Positions 10,522-19,704 of a stretch of 51,018 bases of DNA are shown one piece after another. The notes beneath the pieces were generated by a model, which was not told the DNA's origin, did no database searches, and saw only the letters and a program-made list of their open reading frames with translations. The stretch's first letter is position 1; the number at the start of each line of letters is the position of its first letter. Origin of the DNA: an uncultured bacterium (GTDB lineage: Bacteria > Patescibacteriota > Gracilibacteria > Absconditabacterales > Absconditicoccaceae); NCBI GenBank assembly GCA_903953935.1, contig CAJBLF010000045.1, positions 1 through 51,018 of the forward strand. Reading direction: 5' to 3'. A program made the position numbers and the translations under genes.

Positions 10522-10557
10522 ATTGTAATTTATCACGGACAAAGTCCAAATTACAAT
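10522..10557. promoter_or_regulatory. Inverted repeat upstream of the HTH gene (possible operator)
   Basis: ATTGTAATTT is matched by AAATTACAAT, enclosing GGAC/GTCC around AAA. The repeat starts 58 bp upstream of the ATG of the HTH gene. Neither strand has an adjacent T-run, so an operator or RNA structure is more likely than a terminator. Confidence 0.4.
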
Positions 10558-10605
10558 TTATTACATCAATACATGATGCACTATTCTATTTATATTTTTT
10601 TTTGT

Positions 10606-10857
10606 TTATTGGTTGAGATCAAATTTTGGTGGTTCTTGATATTTTATATCTTTTATTATCTTTTGTATAAATATAGTGATGAGTACTCATTCTACCATTC
10701 CTAAAAACAATATTCGTGGATATATATTTATGAAGTTAGGTCCTCCACCAAAGAATGCGATACTTACTGGTGTTGCTATATTTTCGAAATAAGGTATCCA
10801 AAGAAAGATGAATATTGAGATTATGACTATTAGATAGAGCATTTTTCCTTTGTTCAT
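10606..10857 (-). CDS. Small membrane protein (83 aa)
   Basis: The frame has an ATG start and a UAA stop, with one UGA-Gly. Two hydrophobic segments are visible: LYLIVIISIFIFLWIPYF near the N terminus and IYPRILFLGMVEGVLITIFI in the middle. A charged tail KDIKYQEPPKFDLNQ would be cytoplasmic or external. No family is recognised. It is the gene immediately downstream of the holin-4-like gene (54 bp gap) and may be co-transcribed with it. Confidence 0.6.
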
Positions 10858-10911
10858 TTTTATATATGCTATTTATTAAATAAAGATTATTTTTTGTTTG
10901 TTGGTAATCGA

Positions 10912-11295
10912 CTATATGATTTTTTTGATTACAAAGTATATTGTGCTTAAAATTATTGATAATATTAGTGTTTGAACTAGTGTTCCAAGTTGTACTGTAA
11001 TTCCAAGATCTAAGTAGTTAACTGTTTGTTCAAAGATATATAAGACTATTATGTTGAGTAGTAGTGATGATAGTCATAGTGTTATTAGTCTTACTGGTAA
11101 AGTAAGGATATTGAGGATTTTTTTAAGTACAGAATTGATAAGCCAGAATATTATTCCTAAGATACCAAATATGATATATATGTCCTTGTATATTGTCTGA
11201 ATCTTGAATCATAATTCTGGGATGTAATTGACTATAGCATACAATACTGCTCCATTGACGATGATGTTTATCAGAAGGTTTTTTAATGGTTTCAT
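10912..11295 (-). CDS. Phage holin family 4 / YvlD-like membrane protein (127 aa)
   Basis: Four hydrophobic segments separated by short loops, opening MKPLKNLLINIIVNGAVLYA and containing FGILGIIFWLINSVLKKILN, LPVRLITLGLSSLLLNIIVL and an amphipathic YLDLGITVQ. The N-terminal layout and the LTLP-x-xxITLG segment match the holin-4 superfamily (YvlD and relatives), which is widespread in CPR and usually chromosomal rather than phage-borne. Function is unknown; it is a small integral membrane protein. Two glycines, one within LGLSS, come from UGA. Confidence 0.75.
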
Positions 11296-11448
11296 GCTTA
11301 TAGAAACAATTTAAATGAGTGTTTTACCTATGTTTCGGTTAATGTGTATTTATTTGTCTATTGTTTTCAATATCATTTTTTTGGCTTTTTAACAGTGTTT
11401 TATCATTTTTGTCAAAAACTTGTCAATTTATGTGTATATCTGTCTCAT

Positions 11449-11856
11449 TTAGTCATCTATTATATCGTCAAATGTATCGTTCTGACCGTCATTTATGTGT
11501 TTGTGGATTGCGTTTCTTGTCGCTAATATGGCTATAACTCATGCTCTTTTTCTTCTTGGTGAGACCTCAAATCAACGATCTACCATGGTTTGATAATTTC
11601 GATGAAGAATCTCTTTTATGGGTGTTCCTATGATAAATTCTGATAAGAAGCTAGCTGCTGCTGTAGTGATGTTTGAACAATTGCCATCAAAACTATATTC
11701 TTCTATTTTATCGTCTTTTATTACTATATATACGACGATATCATCTCCACAGATAAAATTTCCCTCATGTTGCTTGATTGTATACTCTTTCATAGCAAAG
11801 TTTTGAAGAGGGTTTTTTGCGTATTCTTGTATCATGAGATTTTGTTCTTCGTTCAT
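11449..11856 (-). CDS. SufU/NifU-N-like Fe-S scaffold, apparently lacking the third Cys (135 aa)
   Basis: The scaffold fold is recognisable: FICGDDIVVYI (C36 in the CGD motif), then EEYSFDGNCSNITTAAASFL (C60 in the GxGC-S region) and a C-terminal helix RKRAGVIAILATRNAI. In SufU/IscU the third metal-ligand Cys lies in this last helix (RxxCA). Here the position is Ala, so only two of the three cysteines remain. The ORF passes a UGA at 11572. The window also has sufB and sufC but no cysteine desulfurase (sufS). It may be a degenerate scaffold or one with altered ligands. Positions 11296-11448 hold no gene I can support. Confidence 0.72.
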
Positions 11857-11871
11857 ATTTTAATCTGTAAG

Positions 11872-11925
11872 GTCTATAAAGTCTGTAAAGTCCCTAAAGT
11901 CACTGAAAAACTTGGCTTTATAGAC
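11872..11925. promoter_or_regulatory. Inverted repeat between two minus-strand genes
   Basis: GTCTATAAAG (11872-11881) is perfectly matched by CTTTATAGAC (11916-11925). The loop carries AAAGTC-type direct repeats. It lies just upstream of the SufU-like start and 14 bp past the stop of the next gene, so it could be an attenuator, operator or terminator. Confidence 0.45.
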
Positions 11926-11938
11926 TTCTGACTGTGTT

Positions 11939-12211
11939 TTAGTCTAATCTATATCGAAGATGTTCTATGAGTCTTTTGATCATAAGGATGATTTTGTTGC
12001 TAATCTCCATAAATCCTTTTGTACTTATAAGCTCTAGACTGTCTATTTGATTTGCAATATTGTGCATTGCAATCAAAAATTTGTTTGAATTGATTTCTAA
12101 TACCACATCATATGACCCATCAGTATTTTCTGTGAAGACAGCGCGAACATTGTCGAGACAAGCTCTTTTTTGACATACGTCTGTTTGTGTGATTAGGCTC
12201 ATTTGATTCAT
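11939..12211 (-). CDS. Hypothetical protein (90 aa)
   Basis: A complete frame from ATG to UAA with no UGA codons, so it is read the same in either code. The sequence has a CQKRAC Cys pair (about 13-18), a short beta strand pair (GSYDVVLEINSNKFLIAM) and a helical C-terminal half (ISNKIILMIKRLIEHLRYRL). No family is recognised. It lies upstream of the SufU-like gene on the same strand and is divergent from the wHTH gene at 12373. The spacer 12212-12372 is AT-rich with no clear element. Confidence 0.6.
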   Translation of the reverse strand: MNQMSLITQTDVCQKRACLDNVRAVFTENTDGSYDVVLEINSNKFLIAMHNIANQIDSLELISTKGFMEISNKIILMIKRLIEHLRYRLD

Positions 12212-12372
12212 ATAATGCTACTATATAAAAAATGTGGGTACGGGCGTTTTTATGGTTTTAAAAAATAAATGCAATAGAAAAACCATTTGAATTTTTGTGG
12301 AAAAATCGTCTTGATTTTTTTGTAAAAAACATTACATTTTTTTGTAATAATTTTATAGGTAAGTACCTGTAT

Positions 12373-13143
12373 ATGTCGAATATTGTTTTTGACAACCTTG
12401 TCAAAAAGTTGATAAAATATAAATGAAGGCTGATAGATGCGGGAAAAATCTCATCACTCCTCAAACCTACGCTTGCCGAAGATTTTTCTATACAGAAAAT
12501 GTATAAGGTTGTGTACTACCTTAAAATCAGATGATATCTTGAAAACCTCAAAAAAAATATCTTTTTTGTCAAAGATCCTGAACATGTTTATACAAAAGAA
12601 GAGATTATCGATCTTTTTTATCGAACCATTGTCAAAAAGCATTGTACGGATTTTCTTAAGGGTAATTGGTATGTTTGATGACTTAAAGCACTTGAACTTA
12701 ATCTCTCCTCTTTTGATGTTCCTGATGAGTTGTCTATTGTCAATCAACATAAACAAGCAACTGAAGTAGTGATGTTTGATAAGCAAATAGTTTTTAAGAC
12801 ATACGCAAAAAATAAGACCGACAATCTTTTTAAGTTTTTTTGGAAACTTACTAAAAAAGTGACTATCGGCAAGCATACTTTTTCAATTGCCTGATTGGAA
12901 CTAGCTATTCTTGAAAGTCTTTATAATCCTGGTATGATTGCTCAGTGATATATCAATGAACTTGTGAAGAAAGTTATTAGAAAATATCACAAAACCTTGG
13001 ATGTGAGTGTTTGGGAGCTTATTTTGAGAAAAAACAAACACAATACCAGTATCAATAGGTTGTATGCGCTTACTAAGCCGATTGATCCCGAATTGGCTGA
13101 TAAACTAAAAAACCTTATTAAAAAATATGGATATTTCATATAA
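12373..13143 (+). CDS. Winged-helix protein resembling AbiEi antitoxin/transcription factor (256 aa)
   Basis: Continuous from ATG to UAA with five UGA-Gly codons. The N-terminal ~75 residues look like a winged helix (KISSLLKPTLAEDFS, KMYKVVYYLKIRGYLENL, NIFFVKDP), followed by a domain with KGNWYVGGLKALEL and a later TFSIAGLELAILESL. This resembles the order in AbiEi-type antitoxins (wHTH, then a domain containing YxGxxxAL). The match is by pattern only. No AbiEii nucleotidyltransferase toxin lies next to it; a nucleotidyltransferase does occur at 32910 but is unlinked. It could instead be a solitary regulator. It converges on the Nudix gene with 4 bp between stops. Confidence 0.55.
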
Positions 13144-13147
13144 TATA

Positions 13148-13558
13148 TTATGAAAATGGATGAAAACCTTGTTTCTTGAGGTTTTCTATAGGTAAAAATA
13201 TTGGCGATGGAAATTTTTCTCGTTCTACTCGTTCTCGTTTTTCGCATTTTTCTGGTTCCATGATTTTGACTTCTCATTCATCGTAATCACAGATTGCATA
13301 TGCTGTTACGTAGTGTTTTCCTTCTTCTTGAAAGATATCATTGGTAAATGGTCCTGTGATTATGTTTTTGATTTTTATTCCTGATTCTTCCATGGTTTCT
13401 CTGATAGCACACTCCTCTATAGATTCGTTAAATTCTAAATGTCATCATGGAAAACTTCGTGTTCCGTCTCCATGTGCATTTCTTCTTTTTCCCAATAATA
13501 TTCTACCGTCTTTACGAACTATTACTCAAACACCTACTTTGGGTCTATTGGTTTCCAT
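13148..13558 (-). CDS. Nudix hydrolase, NUDT15/MutT-like (136 aa)
   Basis: The Nudix box is complete: GHLEFNESIEECAIRETMEE at about 39-58 (Gx5Ex7REUxEE). The PGGH before it uses two consecutive UGA codons for Gly. Four CGA codons sit where NUDT15-like relatives have Trp: GT-W before SFPGGH (13457-13459) and the W-x-W-x-x-W pattern in EPEKCEK-W-E-W-VE-W-EKFP (13235, 13229, 13220), followed by IFLPIENL. Read as Arg these would break the family signature, so this gene is the best single evidence for CGA=Trp. Expected reaction: hydrolysis of a (modified) nucleoside triphosphate to the monophosphate. It lies 69 bp downstream of sufB. Confidence 0.92.
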
Positions 13559-13627
13559 GTTTTTGATATTATATAAAATTATATCGTTTTTTTTATTGAA
13601 TATACTATTGTGTGTCATTAAACCTTT

Positions 13628-15013
13628 CTATCATATGGATCCTTCCATTTCTAGTTCTACTAATTTATTCAATTCTCCTGCGTATTCTAGCGGAAGTTTT
13701 TTGATTACAGAAGACAAGAATCCGTTGACGATCATTGTGGTCGCCTTGTCCTTTGTTAGTCAACGAGCCATGAGGTAGAAAAGTTCAGATTCATCTATTT
13801 TTCACGCGCTGGCTTCATGTGCTACAATAGCAGTCTCATTATCTGATTGAATGTTTGGTATGGTGTTTGATATTGATGTTTCATCAAAGAGCAATGCATC
13901 ACATTGGGTGTTGTTTGTTGCATGATCAGCTCATTTTCCAATAACGACAAGTCCACGATATGTATTGATTCCTCATCTCCTGGAGATGGATTTTGCTACA
14001 ATATTTGATGATGTGTGTTTGCCTAGGTGAATAGCTTTGGATCAAGTGTCCTGATGTTGTCATTGTCCCGCTACTGCTATTCCAAGCATATCTGTTTTGC
14101 TGTAATCTCACTTGAGTATCGAACAAGGATAAAGCATTGTCGTACATGATCCAAGGTTTCCATTCACCCATTCCATATAGCCATGCTCCTCTATTACCGC
14201 TCTTTTTGTGTTGAGATTATAGGTGTTGGTTGATCGATTTTCTACTGATGAATATTTCATCTTAGCATTTTTTCCTACAAATATTTCTACCAATCCAGCG
14301 TGTAACGATGCTTTATCAAATTTTGGTGCTGAACATCCTTCTATATAACTTCCTTCAGCATCGTCTTCTATAATGATCATGGTATGTTCAAATTGTCATC
14401 ATGCATAGGTATTCATACGAAAGTATGCTTGTAGTGGATCGGTTAATTTTACTCACTTAGGTACGTAGATAAATGTTCCTCAGCTTCGGACGGCACCATG
14501 TAAGGCTGCAAACATATGATCTTGTGCTGGCACTAATTTCATGAAATGTTTTTTGACTAACTCTGGATACTTAATCACTGCTTGTGGCATATCTTCGAAA
14601 ATGATTCATTGTTTGGATCGTTTCTCCTGGATTTGATGATAGACATTCAATGAGTCATATTGTCCTCCTGCACCTGCTAGATATTTTTGTTCTGCTTCTG
14701 GTATTCAGAGTCTTTTAAATTTATCTTTTATTTCCACTGGTACATCTTCTCGATTGTTAGCATATCCTTCATGGTCTTTATGTGGCTTAGCATAGTAGAC
14801 AATGTCGTCGAGATTCAATCCAGAAAGATCTGGTCCTCGTGTAGGTATTTTCATGTTTTTGAATATCTTTAAAGATTCCAAACGGTGATTTAACATCCAT
14901 TCGGGTTCTTTTTGTTCAGCAGAAATCTTCCTTACGGTATCTTCTGTGAGTCCTGTGAGGTAGAGTTCATATGTGATCTTGTCTGATGATTCTAGTGTTG
15001 ATTTGAGTGACAT
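13628..15013 (-). CDS. sufB: Fe-S cluster assembly protein SufB (461 aa)
   Basis: Component of the SufBC(D) scaffold. The sequence follows SufB throughout: PEWMLNHRLESLKIF, GPDLSGLNLDDIVYY, a GxGGQYDS segment, EDMPQAVIKYPELVKKHF, LHGAV-W-SGGTFIYVPKGV, EGCSAPKFDKASLHAGLVEI, MEWVNGNLGSCTTMLYP, AVAGQGQHQDTGSKAIHLG and TNNTQCDALLFDETSISNTI. The Trp in AVWSGG (codon 176, 14486-14488) is CGA; relatives have Trp there. Its stop follows a UGA-Gly codon. It begins 14 bp after the ABC exporter gene, which separates it from sufC. No sufD or sufS is in the window. Confidence 0.96.
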
Positions 15014-15027
15014 GTGTTTCTCTATAA

Positions 15028-16749
15028 TTAAAATCCTGACTGTAATTCTATCATTTTGTAGTAAATTCCTTTCTTTGTGAGTAATTGCTGATGATTTCCG
15101 CTTTCTATTATTTTTCAATTTTCCATAACATGTATTATGTCCGCTTGTTTTACTGTTTGTAGTCTGTGTGCAACTACAATGACTGTTCTTCATATAAATA
15201 AGTTATTGAATGCTTTTGAAATATCTTCTTCTGAAAAGCTATCTAATGAGCTTGTTGGTTCATCAAGAAAAATTATTTTAGGATCTTTTAAAAAGAGCTT
15301 CGCTATAGCAAGTCTTTGCTTTTGACCTCAACTCAATTTGACTCATTTTTCTCCTATCTGTGTTTGTAATTTATCTTTGAATGTATAAATAAAATCACAT
15401 TTTGCTGATTTTATTGCATTGTCAATTTGTGCTTTAGTTGGTTTTTTTCTTGTTCCGTAAAGCAGGTTATCTATTATGGTTCAGTCAAATACATTTGGAT
15501 CTTGGGTAAGATATCATATCTTATGGTAATAAGATTTTAATGCTACTTCTGATAATTTTTGTCCATCAATAATTATGTTTCATACATCGGGATGTACGTA
15601 TCATGAAACTAATTTAAGTAATGTTGTTTTTCCTGATCCGCTTTCTCATACAAACGCAGTTTTTTTCCCTCATGAAATTTCCAAATTAAAATTCTGGAAT
15701 ATGTTTTTATTTCCGTATGAAAATGTTATTTTATCTAATCTTATATCTCATCATACATAACTAAATTCTTTTCCTTCCTCGTATCATTTTAACTTGGGCA
15801 TTTCATCAAATGTGTTTCGTAATTTATGTACATAGGTTATCTGATCATAATAGTTGAGCATCATATCGTTTGCTTCAAAAAGTACTCAAGTAATTTGATT
15901 CATTAACATCCAGATAAGTGTGAATTCAGCGAAAGAAGAATTTCATCGGAATATTTGTAGTCCATACCAGAATATTAATCAGAATTTAACAAAATCTATT
16001 AATGCTCTTGGTAAATCGCTTGCTATGATAAATCATTTGCTTTCTTTTTTATCCCAGTATATGATATTTGAAAAGTATTCACTAATCATATGTAATTCTT
16101 TTGCTATTTTGCTGTTTTGTAATATCTCAAATTTTGACATAATTAATCTTACAATTGATCTATCGGTCTGAATAAATATTTCCCTTCTATTTTTTCTTAT
16201 TTTATCTAGACGCTTATTCCCGAACCACGCAAACAAAACCATAATAATAAACACTATCACTACCATCAAAAGTATCCATCGTCATAAGCTAATGGTTATT
16301 ATAGTAAATATCATTAAAATATTTGTTATAAACCTAACTCATCCTCATAATAAGGTGTCGTTTACTATTGATCTTTGAGAGTCGACTCATTTTTGGATGA
16401 TACTATTGGATTGTCCTGTGCCTAATCATTCTATTTTATTGTTGTCTGATTTAATGTATTTTTCCAAATAGTGGTTATAAACATTTTTTGCAAATAATCT
16501 TACAGTTATTTTTCTTGATGTTCTTATGAAGTAATTGCTTGCATAGTTAACAACTATAAATCATAAAAAAATAAATAAATATGTCTTAAAATATTGAAAA
16601 TCCTTTATTTCCATTCATTTTATTGCTTTACTTACTAATAATGCATTGATGGGTCGCATTACTCAAAAATATGCAGATGTTACGATGAAAAATACGTAAC
16701 GCCCTGGTAATTCTTTTATCGGGGATAATAATCTCTTTAATGTTTTCAT
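15028..16749 (-). CDS. ABC exporter, fused permease-ATPase (573 aa)
   Basis: An ABCB/MsbA-type half-transporter. Six hydrophobic segments in the first ~300 residues (for example [20 protein letters not shown]) precede a nucleotide-binding domain with Walker [14 protein letters not shown], a Q-loop in [10 protein letters not shown], signature [13 protein letters not shown], Walker [13 protein letters not shown] and switch VIVVAHRL. The signature and Walker A glycines are ordinary codons, but many others are UGA. The start overlaps the sufC stop as TAATG, implying translational coupling. Its location between sufC and sufB is unusual; whether it handles a sulfur compound or merely shares the operon is unknown. 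Confidence 0.93.
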
Positions 16750-17513
16750 TATTTGTTTTCTATATCGATAAATCATTCTTTTTTGATTATTTCAATTAAT
16801 TTCTGATCTCCTTCTTTAATGATCTTTCCTTGTTCTAAGATATATACATGATCTACGGAAATATATTTCAAGATATCGAAAATATGAGTAATGATGATGA
16901 AGCTATTTTTTTCGTGATTCACTTTAGCTATCATTTGAACTACTGATTTGAATGCATCAACATCTAATCCGCTATCTATCTCATCTAAGAAAATATATTT
17001 TGGTTCGAGTAATTTAAGTTGTACTATTTCTATTTTTCTTCTTTCTCCCCCACTGAATCCTACATTCAAATCTCTTCGAAGGAATTCCATTGATATTTCT
17101 AATTCTTGCATAAGTGGTTCTATGATTTTTTTGAATGCTAAGAAAGATGTTGTTGAGTCGTTTTTTGCGTCATATATAGATCTGAGAAATTCAAAAAGTT
17201 TTATACCCTTAATTTCTGGGATATGTTGGAATGCTACAAATATTCATAGTTTTGCTCTTTCATGAGGATCAAGCGCTAAAAGATTAATTTTCAATTTTCA
17301 ACCTTGCCTACCGGCAGGCAGGTTTTCAATTCTCAATTTTCAATTAGTAATTTTATATTTAGGATGCCCCATGATAGTCATAGCTAATGATGACTTACCT
17401 GAACCATTTTTTCCTATGATACAATAGTTTTTTCCAAGTTCAAAATCCATGGAAATGTCATCTATGATTGTTTTGTTGTCTACGGTAACTGAGAGATTTT
17501 TAAGTGATAACAT
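16749..17513 (-). CDS. sufC: Fe-S assembly ATPase SufC, with inserted PAGRQ-type palindrome (254 aa)
   Basis: ABC-type ATPase of the SUF scaffold. Walker A is CIIGKNGSGKSSLA, signature NVGFSGGERRKIEI, Walker B KYIFLDEIDSGLDVDAFK (Glu then Asp, as in SufC) and the H-loop IIITHIFDIL. Between strands after ITNGKL the usual short loop is replaced by ENLPAGRQGGKLKIN, encoded by a near-palindromic element (17303-17322) flanked by TTGAAAATTGAAAA-type repeats; the reading frame is kept. A CGA precedes RDLNVGFSGGE, where relatives have a variable residue, so it does not test the code. TAATG overlap with the ABC exporter. Confidence 0.94.
17303..17322. repeat. Near-palindromic PAGRQ element inside sufC
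   Basis: TGCCTACCGGCAGGCA is a 16-bp near-perfect palindrome and much more GC-rich than its surroundings. It is flanked on both sides by CAATTTTCAA-type direct repeats. It adds LPAGRQGG in frame to SufC. Similar palindromes coding for PAGRQ are familiar as interspersed elements in CPR proteins (general knowledge, not searched). Confidence 0.7.
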
Positions 17514-17594
17514 GTTTGCGGTAAAATAACTAAAATTTTCTGTGGAATGTGATTGGTTGATGATTCTAGGCGGATCTTTTCCGTCTCTACATTT

Positions 17595-18788
17595 TTATTT
17601 ATGAAGATTTATAAAGTCTCCTGAGTTTCCATAAAATTGATTGAACATATCATTGATATATTGTTCTGGATCATAATTTCCTTTCCCCCTTATGTTGAGC
17701 ATCGTATCGATCCATCATTGGTTGGTTGTCTGGATTTCTTCCAATGTCTTTTTTTCATCTTTATCGAAAAAGTCTTTATACTGTACTTCCGTACTTGCTC
17801 TTTGCTTTTTTTTGTTTTCCGTTTTATTGTCTTCTAGTTTTTGTAGAAGTTCTTGAACTGAACTTTCAATTTGTTGGTTGATTTGTTCGTCGTTTTTTGT
17901 CTGATCGCAAAGTTCTTTAATGTCTTGAGGGTTGTTGTTTTTTAGTGCTTCTATAGTGTTCTGATGTAGTTGTTGATATTGTTGTAATCATTCTTTTCCT
18001 TTGATCATCGAAGGAAGGATGTTCTCATAAGGAGCATCAATACAAAGTATGGGATTTTCTATTTTGTCGGAAAAATCAGAAATATATTTTGTGGTGTCTT
18101 TTTGTATCTGAAGCTGAAATAATCATACTTGTCATCTACTTGTTTCTAATATATCTGCTATTTTTTTGTAACATTTGGGGTCTAATGTTTTGGCTCTTTT
18201 GTTGATATATATTTCTTCCTTGTTTAAGGTGTTTTTTATGTTTTCTATTATAGAAGCAATATCGTTCATCTGTATAATGATATTTTGTCATATACCATAG
18301 CATGTCTTAATGTCTACAACAGTGGCTACTCCACGTATTGTATTCTGATTATCTATGATGGCACGTGTTATTGTTGGAGATGTGGATAGCTTTTTTGCGA
18401 TATCAAAATTTTGTTGTGCCTGAGCAATAAATATTTGTGCATTTTCTAATCCTGAAATAGTGTTTTGTACTCCTCTTTTATATGCCAAAAGTGTTTGTAT
18501 TGTTGCACGATTGTAATAATCATCTGCTGTGTTCCCACTAATTAATGGTAATGCTTTTTCGTATTCTTCTTTTTCAATAAACTCATTGGCCTGTAATGTG
18601 TTTTTTATGCTTGTTATTTTTTTTCATAAGGTAGTTTCGGAATCTATTTTTGCATTCTCTGTTAATCCATCATAGAGTTTTGAATCATTGAATGCTTTGA
18701 CAATGAACACACTAGAAAAAAACAATCATATACAAGCTATGAGGCTAAATATCGTTATGTTTTTCTTGTTGATATGTTTTATGCTCAT
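17595..18788 (-). CDS. Exported or membrane-anchored helical protein (397 aa)
   Basis: An N-terminal hydrophobic segment (TIFSLIACIGLFFSSVFIV, about 11-29) after basic residues looks like a signal anchor. The rest is mostly helical, with TPR-like features early (IEKEEYEKALPLISGNTADD), several Cys (TCYGI, DPKCYKK, ILCIDAP, ELCDQ), and a Gln/Lys-rich C-terminal region. No known family is recognised. It lies between an exported protein following pilC and sufC, 81 bp upstream of sufC. Position after pilB-pilC suggests it may act with the pilus machinery, but it could equally be a periplasmic or surface protein. Start: first ATG before the hydrophobic segment. Confidence 0.65.
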
Positions 18789-18939
18789 ATACAAAAATAC
18801 TTCAGGGTAAACTTCCTGTGTTTGATATTACTTATTCAATTAAGAACTTCAACGAAAATTATTCTATTTTTGTGGTTGATGTACGTGTTCGTGTCGTGTG
18901 AAATATTTTTTTGTTTTTCTGTATTTATGCTTTTTCATT

Positions 18940-19683
18940 TTAAAATTTGTATTGTTGGAGTAATGTGTCAATTTCGTTGAGATCAGGCAATATCTTGTCT
19001 CTGAATATTTCGAAATTTTTCGTTACAATGTCTTGTTTAGCAAAAAGCACATCGTACTTCTTTTGGAGTAAGCCAAGGTAAAATACTATTTTTTGTGTTA
19101 TACTTGCTTTAGCATTGTATTTTATTCTATTTTCTGTGGCACAGTTTTCATATGTTATAGAATTTGTTAATGATGTCTCCATTGTTTTTTGATCGTATCT
19201 TTCTATAGCATCAAAATATGCTTTATCACTTACGCTTTTTTCATTTATACATGACTGCATATCTTGTTTGAGTATTTGCATATCCTGCCTTAAATATGCA
19301 GAAATACCGTCTCATTTCTGTAGATATTGGTCACAATCAGCCAAATATTTCGCTAATGCTTCTTGCTTGTTTGTTGCTATGCTAAGTGTTTCTATTACGT
19401 CTTGTTTTGTGAGTTCTTCTAGTCCTTTTATTGTTGTTAACGTTTCTGAATCGTATTCATGTATTTTTGTGTCTTTTCCTGCTAATACAAGATGAGTCTT
19501 GATTATATCATAACTTATTTCGTTCATTACTATGCTGTGACCTCACATTTCTTCTTGATTGTTGTTTTCGAAGATTATAGCTCAGATTCCTGTTGTTTCT
19601 CCTATTTGGTTTTGAGCTAAAGAAATATTTCCCCATCCTCATATGATTATGCACACTGCTGTGATTATGATGCTGTTTTTCAT
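18940..19683 (-). CDS. Secreted helical protein downstream of pilC (247 aa)
   Basis: A signal peptide is visible (MKNSIIITAVCIIIGGWGNI, then SLAQN as a likely cleavage region). The mature part is largely helical, with four or so Cys (ADCDQYL, QSCINEK, YENCATEN) and no recognised domain. The middle UGA codons join two segments that the standard code would split. It begins 21 bp after the pilC stop and has the same strand order pilB-pilC-this gene, so it is probably co-transcribed and may be a pilus-associated exported protein. 18789-18939 is a gap of 151 bp without a clear feature. Confidence 0.65.
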
Positions 19684-19704
19684 GATCAATTTAAGGATAT
19701 AAAA

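Noticed and set aside
10912-11295. Prophage inferred from the holin-like gene
   Set aside because: Holin-4/YvlD proteins are common chromosomal membrane proteins in CPR. No terminase, capsid, integrase or att site is seen nearby.
12454-12876. Minus-strand 140-codon frame opposite the AbiEi-like gene
   Set aside because: It is the shadow of the plus-strand gene, which has the better composition and a full UGA=Gly frame.
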